A stretch of DNA of 64,000 nucleotides from contig JAHLLG010000004.1 in NCBI GenBank assembly GCA_020444275.1, forward strand, positions 1 through 64,000, in the 5' to 3' direction. The notes below the pieces were generated by a model, which saw only the letters and a list, made by a program, of their open reading frames with translations, did not search any database and was not told the DNA's origin. The translations under genes and the position numbers were made by a program. This stretch comes from Bacteroidota bacterium. Its GTDB lineage: Bacteria; Bacteroidota; Bacteroidia; Bacteroidales; UBA12077. Positions 35,901-44,523 of this stretch are shown piece by piece; within the stretch, counting starts at the first letter, position 1; every line of letters starts with the position of its first letter.

Positions 35901-37375
35901 GCATTACTTTTTATCCGAAAAACGAACGAGGAATTTTAAGTGTTGAGTTTAATTCGTTCGATGTTGAACCTAATGGTGGTGGTTGTTACGATTATTTAGA
36001 AATTTACGATGGTGAAAATACAAATGCTACCTTGATTGGAAGCTTCTGTAATTCAAACAAGCCAACTACTTATACTGCGACAAATTCAAAAGGAGCTTTA
36101 ACTTTCAGATTTAAGTCAGATCAAAATGTTACACCTGCAGGTTGGGAGGCAAAAATAACTAATACCGGAAATCTTGTGAAAATTATTGTTCACAATCAGG
36201 ATGGAGTGGTAGAAAACGCCATTGTAGAATTTAATGATGAGGAAAAATACACGAATGTTAATGGTGAAGCATATTTCTTTTACGTAACCAGCGGTAATAA
36301 TCTCAGTTATATTATTCGCAAAGCAGCATACGAAAACCTAACCGGGCTGGTTAATATAGATTCCGACACAACAATAAATTTAGTCATAGAAGAAGGGATT
36401 CCTCAATTTAAAGCCACATTTAAAGTGGCGAACGAATCTAAATCGATATATAATGCTGAGGTAATCTTAGATTCCGACACGGTAATTACTAATAGCAAAG
36501 GTGAAGCTGTGTTTGATGGACTCTTCGAAAAAAATAATATTCCATATAGTATTTCAAAAGAACATTTTAACAAAGTGCAGGGAACTATTGATATTAACGG
36601 TGATAATGTGTTGGTTGATACTATTCTCGATTACGAGTCCTATGATATTGTCTTTAATGTGAACGACGGCGAAAGTCCGGTTGAAAATGCATCAATAGAA
36701 TTTAATGAAGAAACAAAATATACAGATGCACAAGGAACAGCGACGTTTAGCCCAAAGTACTCATTAAATCAGAAATATAAGATATCAAAGGAAGGCTATA
36801 AGGTTGACAGCGGAATGATTAATGTTGATGTAAGCAAGTCATTAGATATAATATTAGATCTTCAAAGATATGATGTTATGTTTGTTGCAATGGATCCGGC
36901 ATTGCATGTAATAGAGAATGTGTTGGTTGAATTTAACAGCACTAGCAAATATACAAACAGCAGTGGCGAAGCATTATTTAGTAATATTTCACCCGGAAAC
37001 AACATGGAGTTTTCATTAAGTGCAGATGGTTTCTGGAATTACGATAGTACACTTAATGTGGAGAACAAGAATGTTGTTTTTAATGCGATTATGTCCTCAA
37101 CAACAAGTGTTGCCGAATTTGAAAAAAATGATATAAAAATATATCCTAATCCTTCAAATGGGCTATTTACTATTGAAATGAATGGTAATTTATCTGCAAC
37201 ATATCAAATTAAGATTTATGATATAACAGGATCGGTTGTGTACTCCAAAAAAATTCAAAACCAGCAATTTATTAATGAGCATGTTAATGTATCTCATAAA
37301 TCAAAAGGGATTTACTTTTTAATCGTAAGATCAGATTCTGGTGAGATATCTAAAACAAGATTGTTATTGCAGTAA
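32990..37375 (+). CDS. Gingipain-family C25 cysteine peptidase, T9SS type A cargo
   Basis: 1461 residues. Signal peptide 1-20; propeptide about 25-235; C25 catalytic domain about 240-610 with catalytic His454 (NYTAHCGVSGW) and Cys486 or Cys487 (IIGNCCQSN). An Ig-like domain follows (about 615-690), then a long beta region with two APHP/CARDB-like segments (about 700-930), and a CUB-like domain (about 935-1060, EPNGGGCYDYLEIYDG). Four repeats of about 75 residues come next (from about 1065) resembling carboxypeptidase-regulatory folds. The T9SS type A sorting domain ends it (IKIYPNPSNGLFTIEM, GIYFLIV). Family knowledge: secreted, autoprocessed protease. Specificity is not visible. A terminator follows. 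Confidence 0.92.
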   Translation: MIKHVAFIWIIVFTSNLLFAQQRVQVDLVQNRSKIHQEQVRTKTNGLILSESIAGFELVEKSTKEGNYGQLVVEGLSKTYNAGNPDLPVINRLIEIPHNSDVEIKIVSYNEEIIKLNEKGFKNLIIPAQPSHSKSQDAKDIPFEKNKEVYGKDEFYKRELVKFEDKGYLRNKHLGYIEISPFMYNPVSNVLKVLNNIEVEITFVPSTKTKVLSEAKLQSPYFDQINYNVINQTSGSKSVISDPVKYVIVADRMFEEALQDFILWKTQKGFNVVEAYTDVIGTTTSSIKTYLQDLYENPVDDVAPTFVLLVGDVAQIPTFSGTAGSHKTDLYYFEYTGDKLPEVFYGRFSAESIEELQPQIDKTLEIEKFEMPDPSYLDNVVLVAGVDQTYAPTYGNGAINYANTYYTNSENGINSYYYLYGDASGVMSSSSSEASASIRSYISAGVSFSNYTAHCGVSGWSDPSFSISHIDGLTNEHMYPLIIGNCCQSNTFNSDDCFGEEILMAANKGAVGYIGGSNNTYWDEDYYWGIGLTNSIEANPTYEESGLGAYDRFFHLNGEDKSDWYITQGQINVAGNLAVEASTSSRKAYYWEIYHLMGDPSLTPYVTVPSVLTASYDSEAFIGYESFNVTAEENAYVALSDNGVLLDAALVDESGSVTLTFDALPEATTLDLVITKQNRQPIIDQIAVIPSTTPYVKLNDYIINDNAGNSNSEVEYGETINVDIELLNIAKDYDAYNVVANLSSADTNIVIVDNTESFGTILSEDSVSVSASYIVQFKNKFSNQQVVDFNLEITGENSGGDEYTWNDEMSLTVNAPELNIEYFGIDDIAGNNDGYADPGERANIFVKVTNVGKATIEDFNANFGLVGTNDNITIHNNEITNLSLAPGGSDTLQFDFSVAEIEPFGSSLDVLFKTKDNLYNFYNDTLIYEITLGNIKEIRIDSLDQVSVDKFLLFYDSGGKENSYSNYEDDSITFYPKNERGILSVEFNSFDVEPNGGGCYDYLEIYDGENTNATLIGSFCNSNKPTTYTATNSKGALTFRFKSDQNVTPAGWEAKITNTGNLVKIIVHNQDGVVENAIVEFNDEEKYTNVNGEAYFFYVTSGNNLSYIIRKAAYENLTGLVNIDSDTTINLVIEEGIPQFKATFKVANESKSIYNAEVILDSDTVITNSKGEAVFDGLFEKNNIPYSISKEHFNKVQGTIDINGDNVLVDTILDYESYDIVFNVNDGESPVENASIEFNEETKYTDAQGTATFSPKYSLNQKYKISKEGYKVDSGMINVDVSKSLDIILDLQRYDVMFVAMDPALHVIENVLVEFNSTSKYTNSSGEALFSNISPGNNMEFSLSADGFWNYDSTLNVENKNVVFNAIMSSTTSVAEFEKNDIKIYPNPSNGLFTIEMNGNLSATYQIKIYDITGSVVYSKKIQNQQFINEHVNVSHKSKGIYFLIVRSDSGEISKTRLLLQ

Positions 37376-37395
37376 ACAGAATACTAGTATAGATT

Positions 37396-37424
37396 AACCC
37401 GGGTAATTAAGCCCGGGTTTTTTA
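37396..37424 (+). terminator. Rho-independent terminator after the C25 peptidase
   Basis: A stem AACCCGGG / CCCGGGTT with an 8-nt loop followed by TTTTTT, 20 bp after the stop. Confidence 0.85.
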
Positions 37425-37470
37425 TTTGTATAAAAATTAGGATATTTATATCTCTAAACCAAGTTTGTTT

Positions 37471-38139
37471 ATGAAAGAAGAAAGGAAAAGGTTTTATTTA
37501 AGTATGGTTTTTCCTCTGCTTTTTCTGTTAATCTTGTGGATTATTAAGATCTCGGAGGTGCTATTGGGAACAAGCTTTGTTTTTTTAGGAATATATCCTT
37601 TAAAAGCAAAAGGTTTAATAGGTATTCTAACGGCTCCACTAATCCATTCCGACTTTGGACATTTAATGGCCAATAGTGTTCCTTTATTCATATTAGGAAC
37701 TGGGGTGTTTTATTTTTACAATAAGATCGCCATAAAAGTATTTTTATTAAGTTATTTATTAACGAACTTTTGGATTTGGTTTGGAGCACGTCAGGCTTAT
37801 CATATAGGAGCAAGTGGATTGGTATATAGTTTTGCAGCATTTTTATTTTTTAGCGGAGTTATACGAAAGAATATTAAGTTAATGGCCATATCTTTACTGG
37901 TGGTGTTTTTATATGGAAGTATGATTTGGGGAGTATTACCCTGGCAACCGCATATATCATGGGAATCTCATCTAATGGGAGCAATAGCGGGTATTGTTTT
38001 GGCGTTTTATTATCGCAACGAGGGTCCAAAAAGAAAAAGATATAGCTGGGAATTAGAAGAAGAGGAAGAAGAGCTTGATGAAGACGAGAAATATTGGGAA
38101 GTAGATGTAAAGAAAGAGGAAAAAGGAGAAGACATATGA
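37471..38139 (+). CDS. Rhomboid family intramembrane serine protease
   Basis: About 222 residues with six membrane helices. Catalytic serine motif GASGLVYS (GxSG), catalytic His in [12 protein letters not shown], and the [15 protein letters not shown] helix with the conserved His and Asn. The C-terminal tail is strongly acidic (Glu/Asp-rich, about 195-222). It would cut membrane proteins within or near the bilayer. Start is ATG 37471; a TTG at 37465 gives a 2-residue longer form. The stop overlaps the next ATG (ATGA at 38136), so it is coupled to the RlpA-like gene. Confidence 0.88.
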   Translation: MKEERKRFYLSMVFPLLFLLILWIIKISEVLLGTSFVFLGIYPLKAKGLIGILTAPLIHSDFGHLMANSVPLFILGTGVFYFYNKIAIKVFLLSYLLTNFWIWFGARQAYHIGASGLVYSFAAFLFFSGVIRKNIKLMAISLLVVFLYGSMIWGVLPWQPHISWESHLMGAIAGIVLAFYYRNEGPKRKRYSWELEEEEEELDEDEKYWEVDVKKEEKGEDI

Positions 38140-38825
38140 CAATACGAACGATTATTATTTTATTAAGTGCAGTACTTTTTGCTTTTGAAAGTAATGCTCA
38201 GAAAAGTTATGTAAAAACAGGGATTGCTAGTTTTTATGCTGATAAGTTTGAAGGTCGGCCAACAGCTAATGGAGAAATATATTATCACGCCAAAAGAACT
38301 GCCGCACATCGAACCTTGCCATTTGGAAGTATTGTGAAAGTAACCAACCTGGAAAATAATAAATATGTTGTGGTTCGGGTTAATGACAGAGGTCCTTTTG
38401 TCGACAACAGAATTATTGACTTGTCTAAATCAGCAGCAAATGAGTTGGATTTTGTGGAAAAAGGATTGGCCAAAGTGAAAGTTGAATTGATTGCTTCAAC
38501 AGATGATCTTCCAGATTCTAAACCAAATACTAATGAAGATAAAAAGAGCACGAATTATTATAAGATTAACGCTGAAAAGGTTTATCCGAAAGGGAAAGGA
38601 GTGCAGATTGCTAGTTTTAAAAACAACGAAAACGTATTTCGTTTAGTAGAGGAGTTAAACAATAAATACAACGAAGAGGTTTTTGTTGAATTTAGCATGG
38701 TAAAAAACCATGCTGTTTATCGCATCATTATTGGAAATTATAATTCCGATGCCAAGTTAGAAGCATTAAAAAAAGTACTTTCCGTCGATTACCCGGAGTG
38801 TTTTATTGTTACGTTTAAAAACTAG
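38136..38825 (+). CDS. RlpA-like septal lytic transglycosylase with SPOR-type tail
   Basis: About 229 residues. Signal peptide to FESNAQK; double-psi beta-barrel domain (about 25-110) with the RlpA hallmarks [32 protein letters not shown] and [18 protein letters not shown]; then a SPOR-like domain at the C-terminus (about 150-229, [19 protein letters not shown]). Such proteins bind or cut peptidoglycan at the division site. Start at ATG 38136, which directly precedes the signal peptide; an upstream ATG at 38094 would add an Arg/Lys-rich stretch and lies inside the rhomboid gene. Confidence 0.86.
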   Translation: MTIRTIIILLSAVLFAFESNAQKSYVKTGIASFYADKFEGRPTANGEIYYHAKRTAAHRTLPFGSIVKVTNLENNKYVVVRVNDRGPFVDNRIIDLSKSAANELDFVEKGLAKVKVELIASTDDLPDSKPNTNEDKKSTNYYKINAEKVYPKGKGVQIASFKNNENVFRLVEELNNKYNEEVFVEFSMVKNHAVYRIIIGNYNSDAKLEALKKVLSVDYPECFIVTFKN

Positions 38826-38849
38826 CTATTAATGGAAACTTTTTTGAAC

Positions 38850-39461
38850 TTATTCAATATGCTTAAAGAACGATCGTTCAAAAAGTAAAATATAAGCTAC
38901 ACCAATTGTAATGGATGAGTCGGCAATATTAAATACCGGTCTGAAAAATATGAATGGTTCATTAGCTAAAAATGGGAACCATCCTGGATAGTTTCCTTTT
39001 AATATGGGAAAGTACAACATATCAACCACTCGTCCTTGTAGCCAAGTTGAATAACCGCCATCCTGAGGTAAGAAGCTTGCTATTTGATAGAAACTCTCGT
39101 CGAAAATGACACCATAAAATACGCTGTCAATTATGTTTCCAAGAGCTCCGGCAAGTATTAATGAAATACTAATTACTACCATTTGTGGAGCTTTTTGATT
39201 AATTAGTATTTTAAGATACCAACCGATTCCAACAACGGCTAAAATTCTGAATAGGGTTAAGAATATTTTTCCGTTTTTACCCCAGAATTCCATTCCAAAA
39301 GCCATTCCGTTATTTTCGGTAAAATGGATGATAAACCAATCACCAAAAATTTTATATTCCTGACCTAAAACCATGTGGGTTTTTATCCAAATTTTAAATG
39401 TTTGGTCAATAATTAATACCAATAATATGATAAGAATTGATTTCGTAGTAATTGATTTCAT
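38850..39461 (-). CDS. lspA: Lipoprotein signal peptidase (signal peptidase II)
   Basis: 203 residues with four membrane helices. Catalytic aspartates lie in the two family motifs GALGNIIDSVFYG and FNIADSSITIG; FTENNGMAFG is also conserved. The loop between is longer than in E. coli, as usual in Bacteroidota. It removes signal peptides from diacylglyceryl-modified lipoproteins (the step after Lgt). Third gene of the run ileS - DksA-like - lspA, an order common in this phylum. Confidence 0.96.
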   Translation of the reverse strand: MKSITTKSILIILLVLIIDQTFKIWIKTHMVLGQEYKIFGDWFIIHFTENNGMAFGMEFWGKNGKIFLTLFRILAVVGIGWYLKILINQKAPQMVVISISLILAGALGNIIDSVFYGVIFDESFYQIASFLPQDGGYSTWLQGRVVDMLYFPILKGNYPGWFPFLANEPFIFFRPVFNIADSSITIGVAYILLFERSFFKHIE

Positions 39462-39502
39462 CTTTCTAAAAATTAGGGCATAAAACTATTAAAAAGTGTT
39501 GA

Positions 39503-39541
39503 ATAAAAAAAAATGATTGAACCGATTTGATTCAATCATTT
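39503..39541 (-). terminator. Hairpin between the DksA-like gene and lspA
   Basis: An 11-bp stem (AAATGATTGAA / TTCAATCATTT), 9-nt loop, and a run of A on the plus strand (39505-39513) giving a T-tract on the minus strand. It lies in the 102-bp gap, so lspA may need its own promoter or read-through. Confidence 0.65.
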
Positions 39542-39563
39542 CATAAATTATGTTAAAATTATG

Positions 39564-39941
39564 TTATCGTTGATTTTGTTTTGCTTCGATACTTAATGTA
39601 GCATGAGGCACTGCACGAAGCCTTTCTTTAGAGATTAATTTTCCGGTTTCTCGACAAATACCATAGGTCTTATTCTCGATACGAACAAGGGCAGCTTGCA
39701 AATGCTGAATAAATTTTTGTTGACGCTGAGCCAGTCTGCCCGCTTCTTCTTTAGAAAGAGTTGCTGCTCCTTCCTCTAGAACTTTAAATGTTGGCGATGT
39801 ATCTTCAGTATCGTTACTTTCACTATGTGTAATTGTATTTTTCAATATTTCATAGTCCTGTCTTGCTTTCTCAAGCTTTTTCATGATGATTTCTTTGAAT
39901 TCTGCCAACTCTTCGTCTGTGTACTTTTTCTTTTCCGCCAT
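39564..39941 (-). CDS. DksA/TraR-type protein lacking the zinc-finger cysteines
   Basis: 125 residues. Coiled-coil hairpin (about 5-85, with a Gln-rich AGRLAQRQQKFIQHLQAAL) then the TraR/DksA tail. Where DksA has four Cys (CxxC-x17-CxxC), this has CRETG and later ATLSIEAK, so only one Cys remains and no zinc can be held in the usual way. The rest of the tail (YGICRETGKLISKERLRAVPHATLS) is otherwise well kept. It probably binds the RNA polymerase secondary channel; effects on transcription are inferred from the family. Zinc-less versions occur in other Bacteroidota. Confidence 0.85.
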   Translation of the reverse strand: MAEKKKYTDEELAEFKEIIMKKLEKARQDYEILKNTITHSESNDTEDTSPTFKVLEEGAATLSKEEAGRLAQRQQKFIQHLQAALVRIENKTYGICRETGKLISKERLRAVPHATLSIEAKQNQR

Positions 39942-39967
39942 AATTCATCAAGTTTATGTTTGATCTA

Positions 39968-40009
39968 AAGATAGCAAATTTTTTAATTCAAAAAAGCAAT
40001 TGCTATCTT
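39968..40009 (-). terminator. Inverted repeat just after ileS
   Basis: 10-bp arms AAGATAGCAA / TTGCTATCTT with a 22-nt A/T-rich spacer, 6 bp beyond the ileS stop. It could end ileS transcription; it could instead be an operator for the DksA-like gene, whose ATG is 27 bp further on. Confidence 0.45.
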
Positions 40010-40015
40010 AACTTA

Positions 40016-43000
40016 TTAACTAATCTTATCAATTTTAATGTTCGTTTTTATTTCTTCGTCAATTTCTACGAAATGAACTGAATTTTGTTCAAATCCATCA
40101 ACTAAATCAATTGATTTTGCTAGGGTTTGGGTGCTTATATAGTCATTGTATTTTTCTATAGCACTGTTAATTAAATCGTGTTTTTGTATTTGAATTTTAA
40201 TTTTATCGGTTACATCAAAGTTACTATCTTTTCGTATATTTTGGATTCGATTAATAAATTCACGAGCTATTCCTTCTTCTCTAAGCTCATTAGTAATATT
40301 AATATCCAACGCAACAGTTAATTTACCATCATTGGCTACCAACCAACCTGGTATGTCTTCCGATGTTATTTCAACATCTTCAAGGCTTAAGTTGATCTTT
40401 TCTGTATCAACGTTTAACTCGTAGCTTTCATTGCGTTCGAAAGCAACAATATCTTCCTGCGACATTTGGGCTACGGCTTGTGAAATCTGCTTCATTAGTT
40501 TACCATACTTTGGCCCTAATGTCTTGAAGTTTGGTTTTATCTTCTTAACCAATACTCCGGTTGTATCGGTAATATATTCAACATCTTTTACATTAACTTC
40601 TGTAAGAACCAGGTTACGCACCGCCTCAAACTTTGGCTGCAATGATTTATCCAAAACAGGAATCATCATTTTACTTAATGGTTGACGCACTTTAATATTT
40701 ACTTTACGACGCAACGCAAGAATCATAGATGATACGCGCTGTGCGATATCCATTCTTTCTTCCAGTCCTTTGTCGATATATTGATCGTTATATTTTGGAA
40801 AATCTGCGATATGAACGGATTCTGTTTTGTCTTTACCTGTGGCTGCATTCAGGTCAGTAAAGATCTGATCGGCAAGGAATGGAGATATCGGAGCCATTAA
40901 CCTTGCTACAGTTTCTAAACAAGTATACAGTGTTTGGTAAGCGGCAATTTTATCTTTGGAATATTCTCCGCCCCAATAGCGTTTTCGGTTAAGGCGCACA
41001 TACCAGTTACTCAAGTTTTCTGTTACAAATTCTTGTATTGCTCGTCCTGCGCGAGTGGGTTCGTAATTTTCATAGTCATTTTCAACCTCTTTAACCAATG
41101 AGTTTAATAGGGATATAATCCACCGGTCAATTTCTGGGCGTTCAATTACAGATACTTCTTCTTCAGAGAAGGTAAATCCATCAACATTGGCATACAAAGC
41201 AAAGAATGAGTATGTATTATAAAGTGTTCCGAAAAATTTGCGCTTAACTTCATCTAATCCTGATGGATCAAACTTTAAGTTATCCCATGGTTGTGCATTC
41301 GTAATCATGTACCAACGTAAAGGATCAGAACCATGTTTTTCAATGGTTTCAAAAGGATCTACAGCATTTCCTAAACGCTTAGACATTTTTGAACCATTTT
41401 TATCAAGCACCAATCCGTTGGATATAATGTTTTTATAAGCAACAGAATCGAACAACATGGTTGCAATAGCATGCAAGGTGAAAAACCAACCACGTGTTTG
41501 ATCAACACCTTCGGCAATAAAGTCGGCAGGATAAACCTGATCGAAACCCTCTTTGTTTTCGAACGGGTAATGCAGTTGTGCATATGGCATTGCTCCAGAA
41601 TCGAACCAAACATCAATTAAGTCTAATTCGCGAACCATTTTTTTGCCTGAGTCTGAAACCAGATAAACACCATCAACATATGGTCTGTGCAGATCGATCT
41701 TTTCGTAATTTTCTTTCGAATTGTCACCCACTTTAAAATCAGCAATAGGATTTTCTTTCATAAACCCTGCTTTTACCGATTTTTCAATTTCGTTGTATAG
41801 TTCTTCAACGGAACCGATACATTTCATTTCTGAACGATCTTCGCTTACCCATATTGGCAATGGAGTTCCCCAGTATCGCGATCGAGAAAGATTCCAGTCC
41901 TGAAGGTTTTCCAACCATTTTCCAAAACGCCCTGTTCCGGTCGATTCTGGTTTCCAGTTGATGGTTTTGTTCAGCTCCATCATTTTATCCTTAAGCGATG
42001 TAGTTTTTATAAACCACGAGTCTAATGGATAATACAAAACAGGTTTGTCGGTTCTCCAGCAATGTGGATAATTGTGAACGTGTTTTTCAATCTTGAATGC
42101 TTTATTCTCTTTTTTAAGCATTACAGAGATATCTACATCAATGGTAGGGTCATTTTCTGATAATGATTCATCATACTCATTTTTTACAAATCTTCCGGCA
42201 AATGTTTTATAGGTATCCGTGTTCACATAATCCTTTACAAAATCAGGATCTAAATCTTCAATGTTAAACATTTTTCCCTGTTTGTCTACCATAGGGTGCA
42301 TGTTTCCTTCTTTGTCGAATAATACCAATGGAGAAATATTACTTTGTTTTGCCACACGATCATCATCGGCTCCAAAAGTAGGAGCAATGTGCACTATTCC
42401 TGTACCATCTTCAGTGGTTACATAATCGCCCAGAATAACTCTGAACGCATCACCTTTGGGTTGTACCCAGTTTATGAGCTGCTCATAGCGAACACCTTCT
42501 AAATCGTTCCCAGTATATTCTTCAATAACTTTGTACGGTACTTTCTTATCACCTTCTTTATAGTCCTCGAGTTTTAATTCATCACTTTTTTTATCAAAAT
42601 AGCTGTTGAAGAGATCTTTCGCTAAAACTACTGTAATGGGTTCACCCGTATATTGATTAAATGTGCGAACTTTTACATAATTAATTTTTGCACCAACGGC
42701 CAAAGCTGTGTTCGATGGTAATGTCCATGGAGTGGTTGTCCAGGCTAATAAATAAACCTCAGTATCCGTGTTTTTAAACAAAAAATCAGAATCATTATTT
42801 TTTACTACTTTGAACTGTGCTGTGCAGGTTGTGTCTTTTACATCCTTATAACATCCGGGTTGATTTAACTCGTGTGTGCTCAAACCTGTTCCTGCAGCAG
42901 GTGAGTATGGTTGAATGGTATATCCTTTATAGAGTAATCCTTTTTCGAAAAGTTGTTTTAATAACCACCATAATGTTTCGATATAACGATTATCATAAGT

Positions 43001-43453
43001 AATGTATGGATCATCCATGTTAACCCAATATCCCATTTTATGTGTAAGGTCTTCCCACACATCGGTATATTTCATCACCTCCTTTTTACAGGTTTCGTTA
43101 TATTCATCAACGGTAATTTTCTTTCCAATATCCTCTTTTGTAATTCCTAAAGCTTTTTCAACAGCAAGCTCAACGGGCAGTCCATGAGTGTCCCAACCGG
43201 CTTTTCTTTTTACAAGATATCCCTGCATGGTTTTATAGCGGCAAAAAATATCTTTTATTGCACGGGCCATTACGTGGTGAATGCCAGGCATTCCATTTGC
43301 CGATGGAGGTCCTTCATAAAATACGAATGTAGGTTTTCCTTCTCGTGTGGTTATACTTTTATGAAATGTATCGTTCTCGTCCCAACGCGCAAGCACATCT
43401 TTATTTACTTGCGATAAATCTAACTGCGGATATGTGCGAAATTTATTACTCAT
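40016..43453 (-). CDS. ileS: Isoleucyl-tRNA synthetase
   Basis: 1145 residues, class I synthetase charging tRNA-Ile with proofreading. HIGH-equivalent in PPSANGMPGIHHVMARAIKD; the CP1 editing domain (about 190-420) includes WTTTPWTLPSNTALAV and DGTGIVHIAPTFGADD; KMSKS-type motif GSKMSKRLGNAVDP; anticodon-binding C-terminal part with no zinc-cysteine cluster. Length and motifs resemble the longer, eukaryote-like IleRS type; that class is often mupirocin tolerant (inference only). Start at ATG 43453 (MSNKFRTYPQLDLS); the longer frame to 43516 adds an unrelated 21 residues. Confidence 0.95.
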   Translation of the reverse strand: MSNKFRTYPQLDLSQVNKDVLARWDENDTFHKSITTREGKPTFVFYEGPPSANGMPGIHHVMARAIKDIFCRYKTMQGYLVKRKAGWDTHGLPVELAVEKALGITKEDIGKKITVDEYNETCKKEVMKYTDVWEDLTHKMGYWVNMDDPYITYDNRYIETLWWLLKQLFEKGLLYKGYTIQPYSPAAGTGLSTHELNQPGCYKDVKDTTCTAQFKVVKNNDSDFLFKNTDTEVYLLAWTTTPWTLPSNTALAVGAKINYVKVRTFNQYTGEPITVVLAKDLFNSYFDKKSDELKLEDYKEGDKKVPYKVIEEYTGNDLEGVRYEQLINWVQPKGDAFRVILGDYVTTEDGTGIVHIAPTFGADDDRVAKQSNISPLVLFDKEGNMHPMVDKQGKMFNIEDLDPDFVKDYVNTDTYKTFAGRFVKNEYDESLSENDPTIDVDISVMLKKENKAFKIEKHVHNYPHCWRTDKPVLYYPLDSWFIKTTSLKDKMMELNKTINWKPESTGTGRFGKWLENLQDWNLSRSRYWGTPLPIWVSEDRSEMKCIGSVEELYNEIEKSVKAGFMKENPIADFKVGDNSKENYEKIDLHRPYVDGVYLVSDSGKKMVRELDLIDVWFDSGAMPYAQLHYPFENKEGFDQVYPADFIAEGVDQTRGWFFTLHAIATMLFDSVAYKNIISNGLVLDKNGSKMSKRLGNAVDPFETIEKHGSDPLRWYMITNAQPWDNLKFDPSGLDEVKRKFFGTLYNTYSFFALYANVDGFTFSEEEVSVIERPEIDRWIISLLNSLVKEVENDYENYEPTRAGRAIQEFVTENLSNWYVRLNRKRYWGGEYSKDKIAAYQTLYTCLETVARLMAPISPFLADQIFTDLNAATGKDKTESVHIADFPKYNDQYIDKGLEERMDIAQRVSSMILALRRKVNIKVRQPLSKMMIPVLDKSLQPKFEAVRNLVLTEVNVKDVEYITDTTGVLVKKIKPNFKTLGPKYGKLMKQISQAVAQMSQEDIVAFERNESYELNVDTEKINLSLEDVEITSEDIPGWLVANDGKLTVALDINITNELREEGIAREFINRIQNIRKDSNFDVTDKIKIQIQKHDLINSAIEKYNDYISTQTLAKSIDLVDGFEQNSVHFVEIDEEIKTNIKIDKIS

Positions 43454-43574
43454 TGATAAACTATATTTTAATGGTCTACAATATTTTAAAACGTACAAAG
43501 ATAGACTTATGTACAATAAAATGCAATGAAAATTTCATCTCTTGATTATTTTTTTATTGCAATAGCTTTATATG

Positions 43575-43604
43575 AGAAAAGCCCCATAATAAATGAGGCT
43601 TTTC
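43575..43604 (-). terminator. Hairpin terminator between ribE and ileS
   Basis: 8-bp stem GAAAAGCC / GGCTTTTC with a 14-nt loop, 22 bp after the ribE stop in the minus direction. Confidence 0.6.
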
Positions 43605-43625
43605 AAAATATTATGCGTGTGTTTT

Positions 43626-44231
43626 TTACTTTCCCAATTGCTGTTTCACAATTCGAGCAACATATTTCCCAATCACATCGAATTCTAAGTTAACAACTGT
43701 TCCAACTTTAAATTCGTGAAAGTTGGTTAAATCATAAGTAAATGGAATAATAGCTACTTCAAACGATCTGTCTTTTGAATTGACTACGGTTAAACTTACA
43801 CCATTAACAGAAACCGACCCTTTTTCAACTGTAATATAATCTTCTTGCGACGGGTCGTACTCAAATGTATAGTACCAGCTTCCGTCAGCTTCACGAACAT
43901 TTGTGCAAGTTGCAGTTTGATCAACATGACCTTGAACTAAGTGGCCATCTAATAAACTGTCAATTTTCATACTTCTCTCAAGATTCACTTTTGAACCTAT
44001 TTCTAATAACCCAAGATTCGATTTGTCTAGAGTTTCCTGTATGGCGGTTACCGTAAAAGTTTTATTTTCTTTATCAACCTTAACAACAGTTAAACATACT
44101 CCATTATGAGCAACGCTTTGATCAATCTTTAATTCATGTGCAAAAGAACATTGCATGGTAATGTGCAAGTTTCCCTTATCTTTTTCCAGCTTAACAACTT
44201 TTGCCGCTTCTTCTACTATTCCTGAAAACAT
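43626..44231 (-). CDS. ribE: Riboflavin synthase alpha subunit
   Basis: 201 residues: MFSGIVEE start and two lumazine-binding repeats (1-96: SVAHNGVCLTVVKV; 97-195: GSVSVNGVSLTVVNS, each about 98 residues). It dismutates two 6,7-dimethyl-8-ribityllumazine molecules to riboflavin. The key N-terminal MFSG is intact. No FMN riboswitch or other rib gene is visible nearby. Confidence 0.96.
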   Translation of the reverse strand: MFSGIVEEAAKVVKLEKDKGNLHITMQCSFAHELKIDQSVAHNGVCLTVVKVDKENKTFTVTAIQETLDKSNLGLLEIGSKVNLERSMKIDSLLDGHLVQGHVDQTATCTNVREADGSWYYTFEYDPSQEDYITVEKGSVSVNGVSLTVVNSKDRSFEVAIIPFTYDLTNFHEFKVGTVVNLEFDVIGKYVARIVKQQLGK

Positions 44232-44322
44232 ATGTTTGTATTTTTAAGTGTTTAAATTTCTGCGAATTTAGGAAGTTTTGTACTATTAGCCAAGTTATTT
44301 TTAAGTTAAGAATTGATGATAC

Positions 44323-44523
44323 TTAATCATCATTCTCAAGTTGAAAAATCTCATTAACGGGTTTTTTAAATACTCGAGAAATTTTTAAAGCTAAAATTGT
44401 TGAAGGCACATATCTATTGGTTTCAATAGAATTAATGGTTTGGCGCGAAACTCCAATTTTTTGAGCAAGTTCTTCTTGAGTAATGTCCAGAATTGCTCTT
44501 TCTATTTTTAGCCTGTTTTTCAT
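44323..44523 (-). CDS. XRE-family helix-turn-helix regulator
   Basis: 66 residues, a single Cro/CI HTH domain (RAILDITQEELAQKIGVSRQTINSIETNRYVPS). It overlaps the upstream membrane-protein gene by 4 bp, so both are translated together. Small XRE genes paired with a membrane protein are a common bacterial arrangement; the pair may sense a membrane or environmental signal, which is inference. Confidence 0.92.
   Translation of the reverse strand: MKNRLKIERAILDITQEELAQKIGVSRQTINSIETNRYVPSTILALKISRVFKKPVNEIFQLENDD

Noticed and set aside
42817-43545. Chain of plus-strand ORFs opposite the ileS 5' half
   Set aside because: Overlap a well-supported synthetase over their full length; no recognisable domain.
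44232-44322. FMN riboswitch before ribE
   Set aside because: The leader is short, and none of the conserved FMN-element core is visible.
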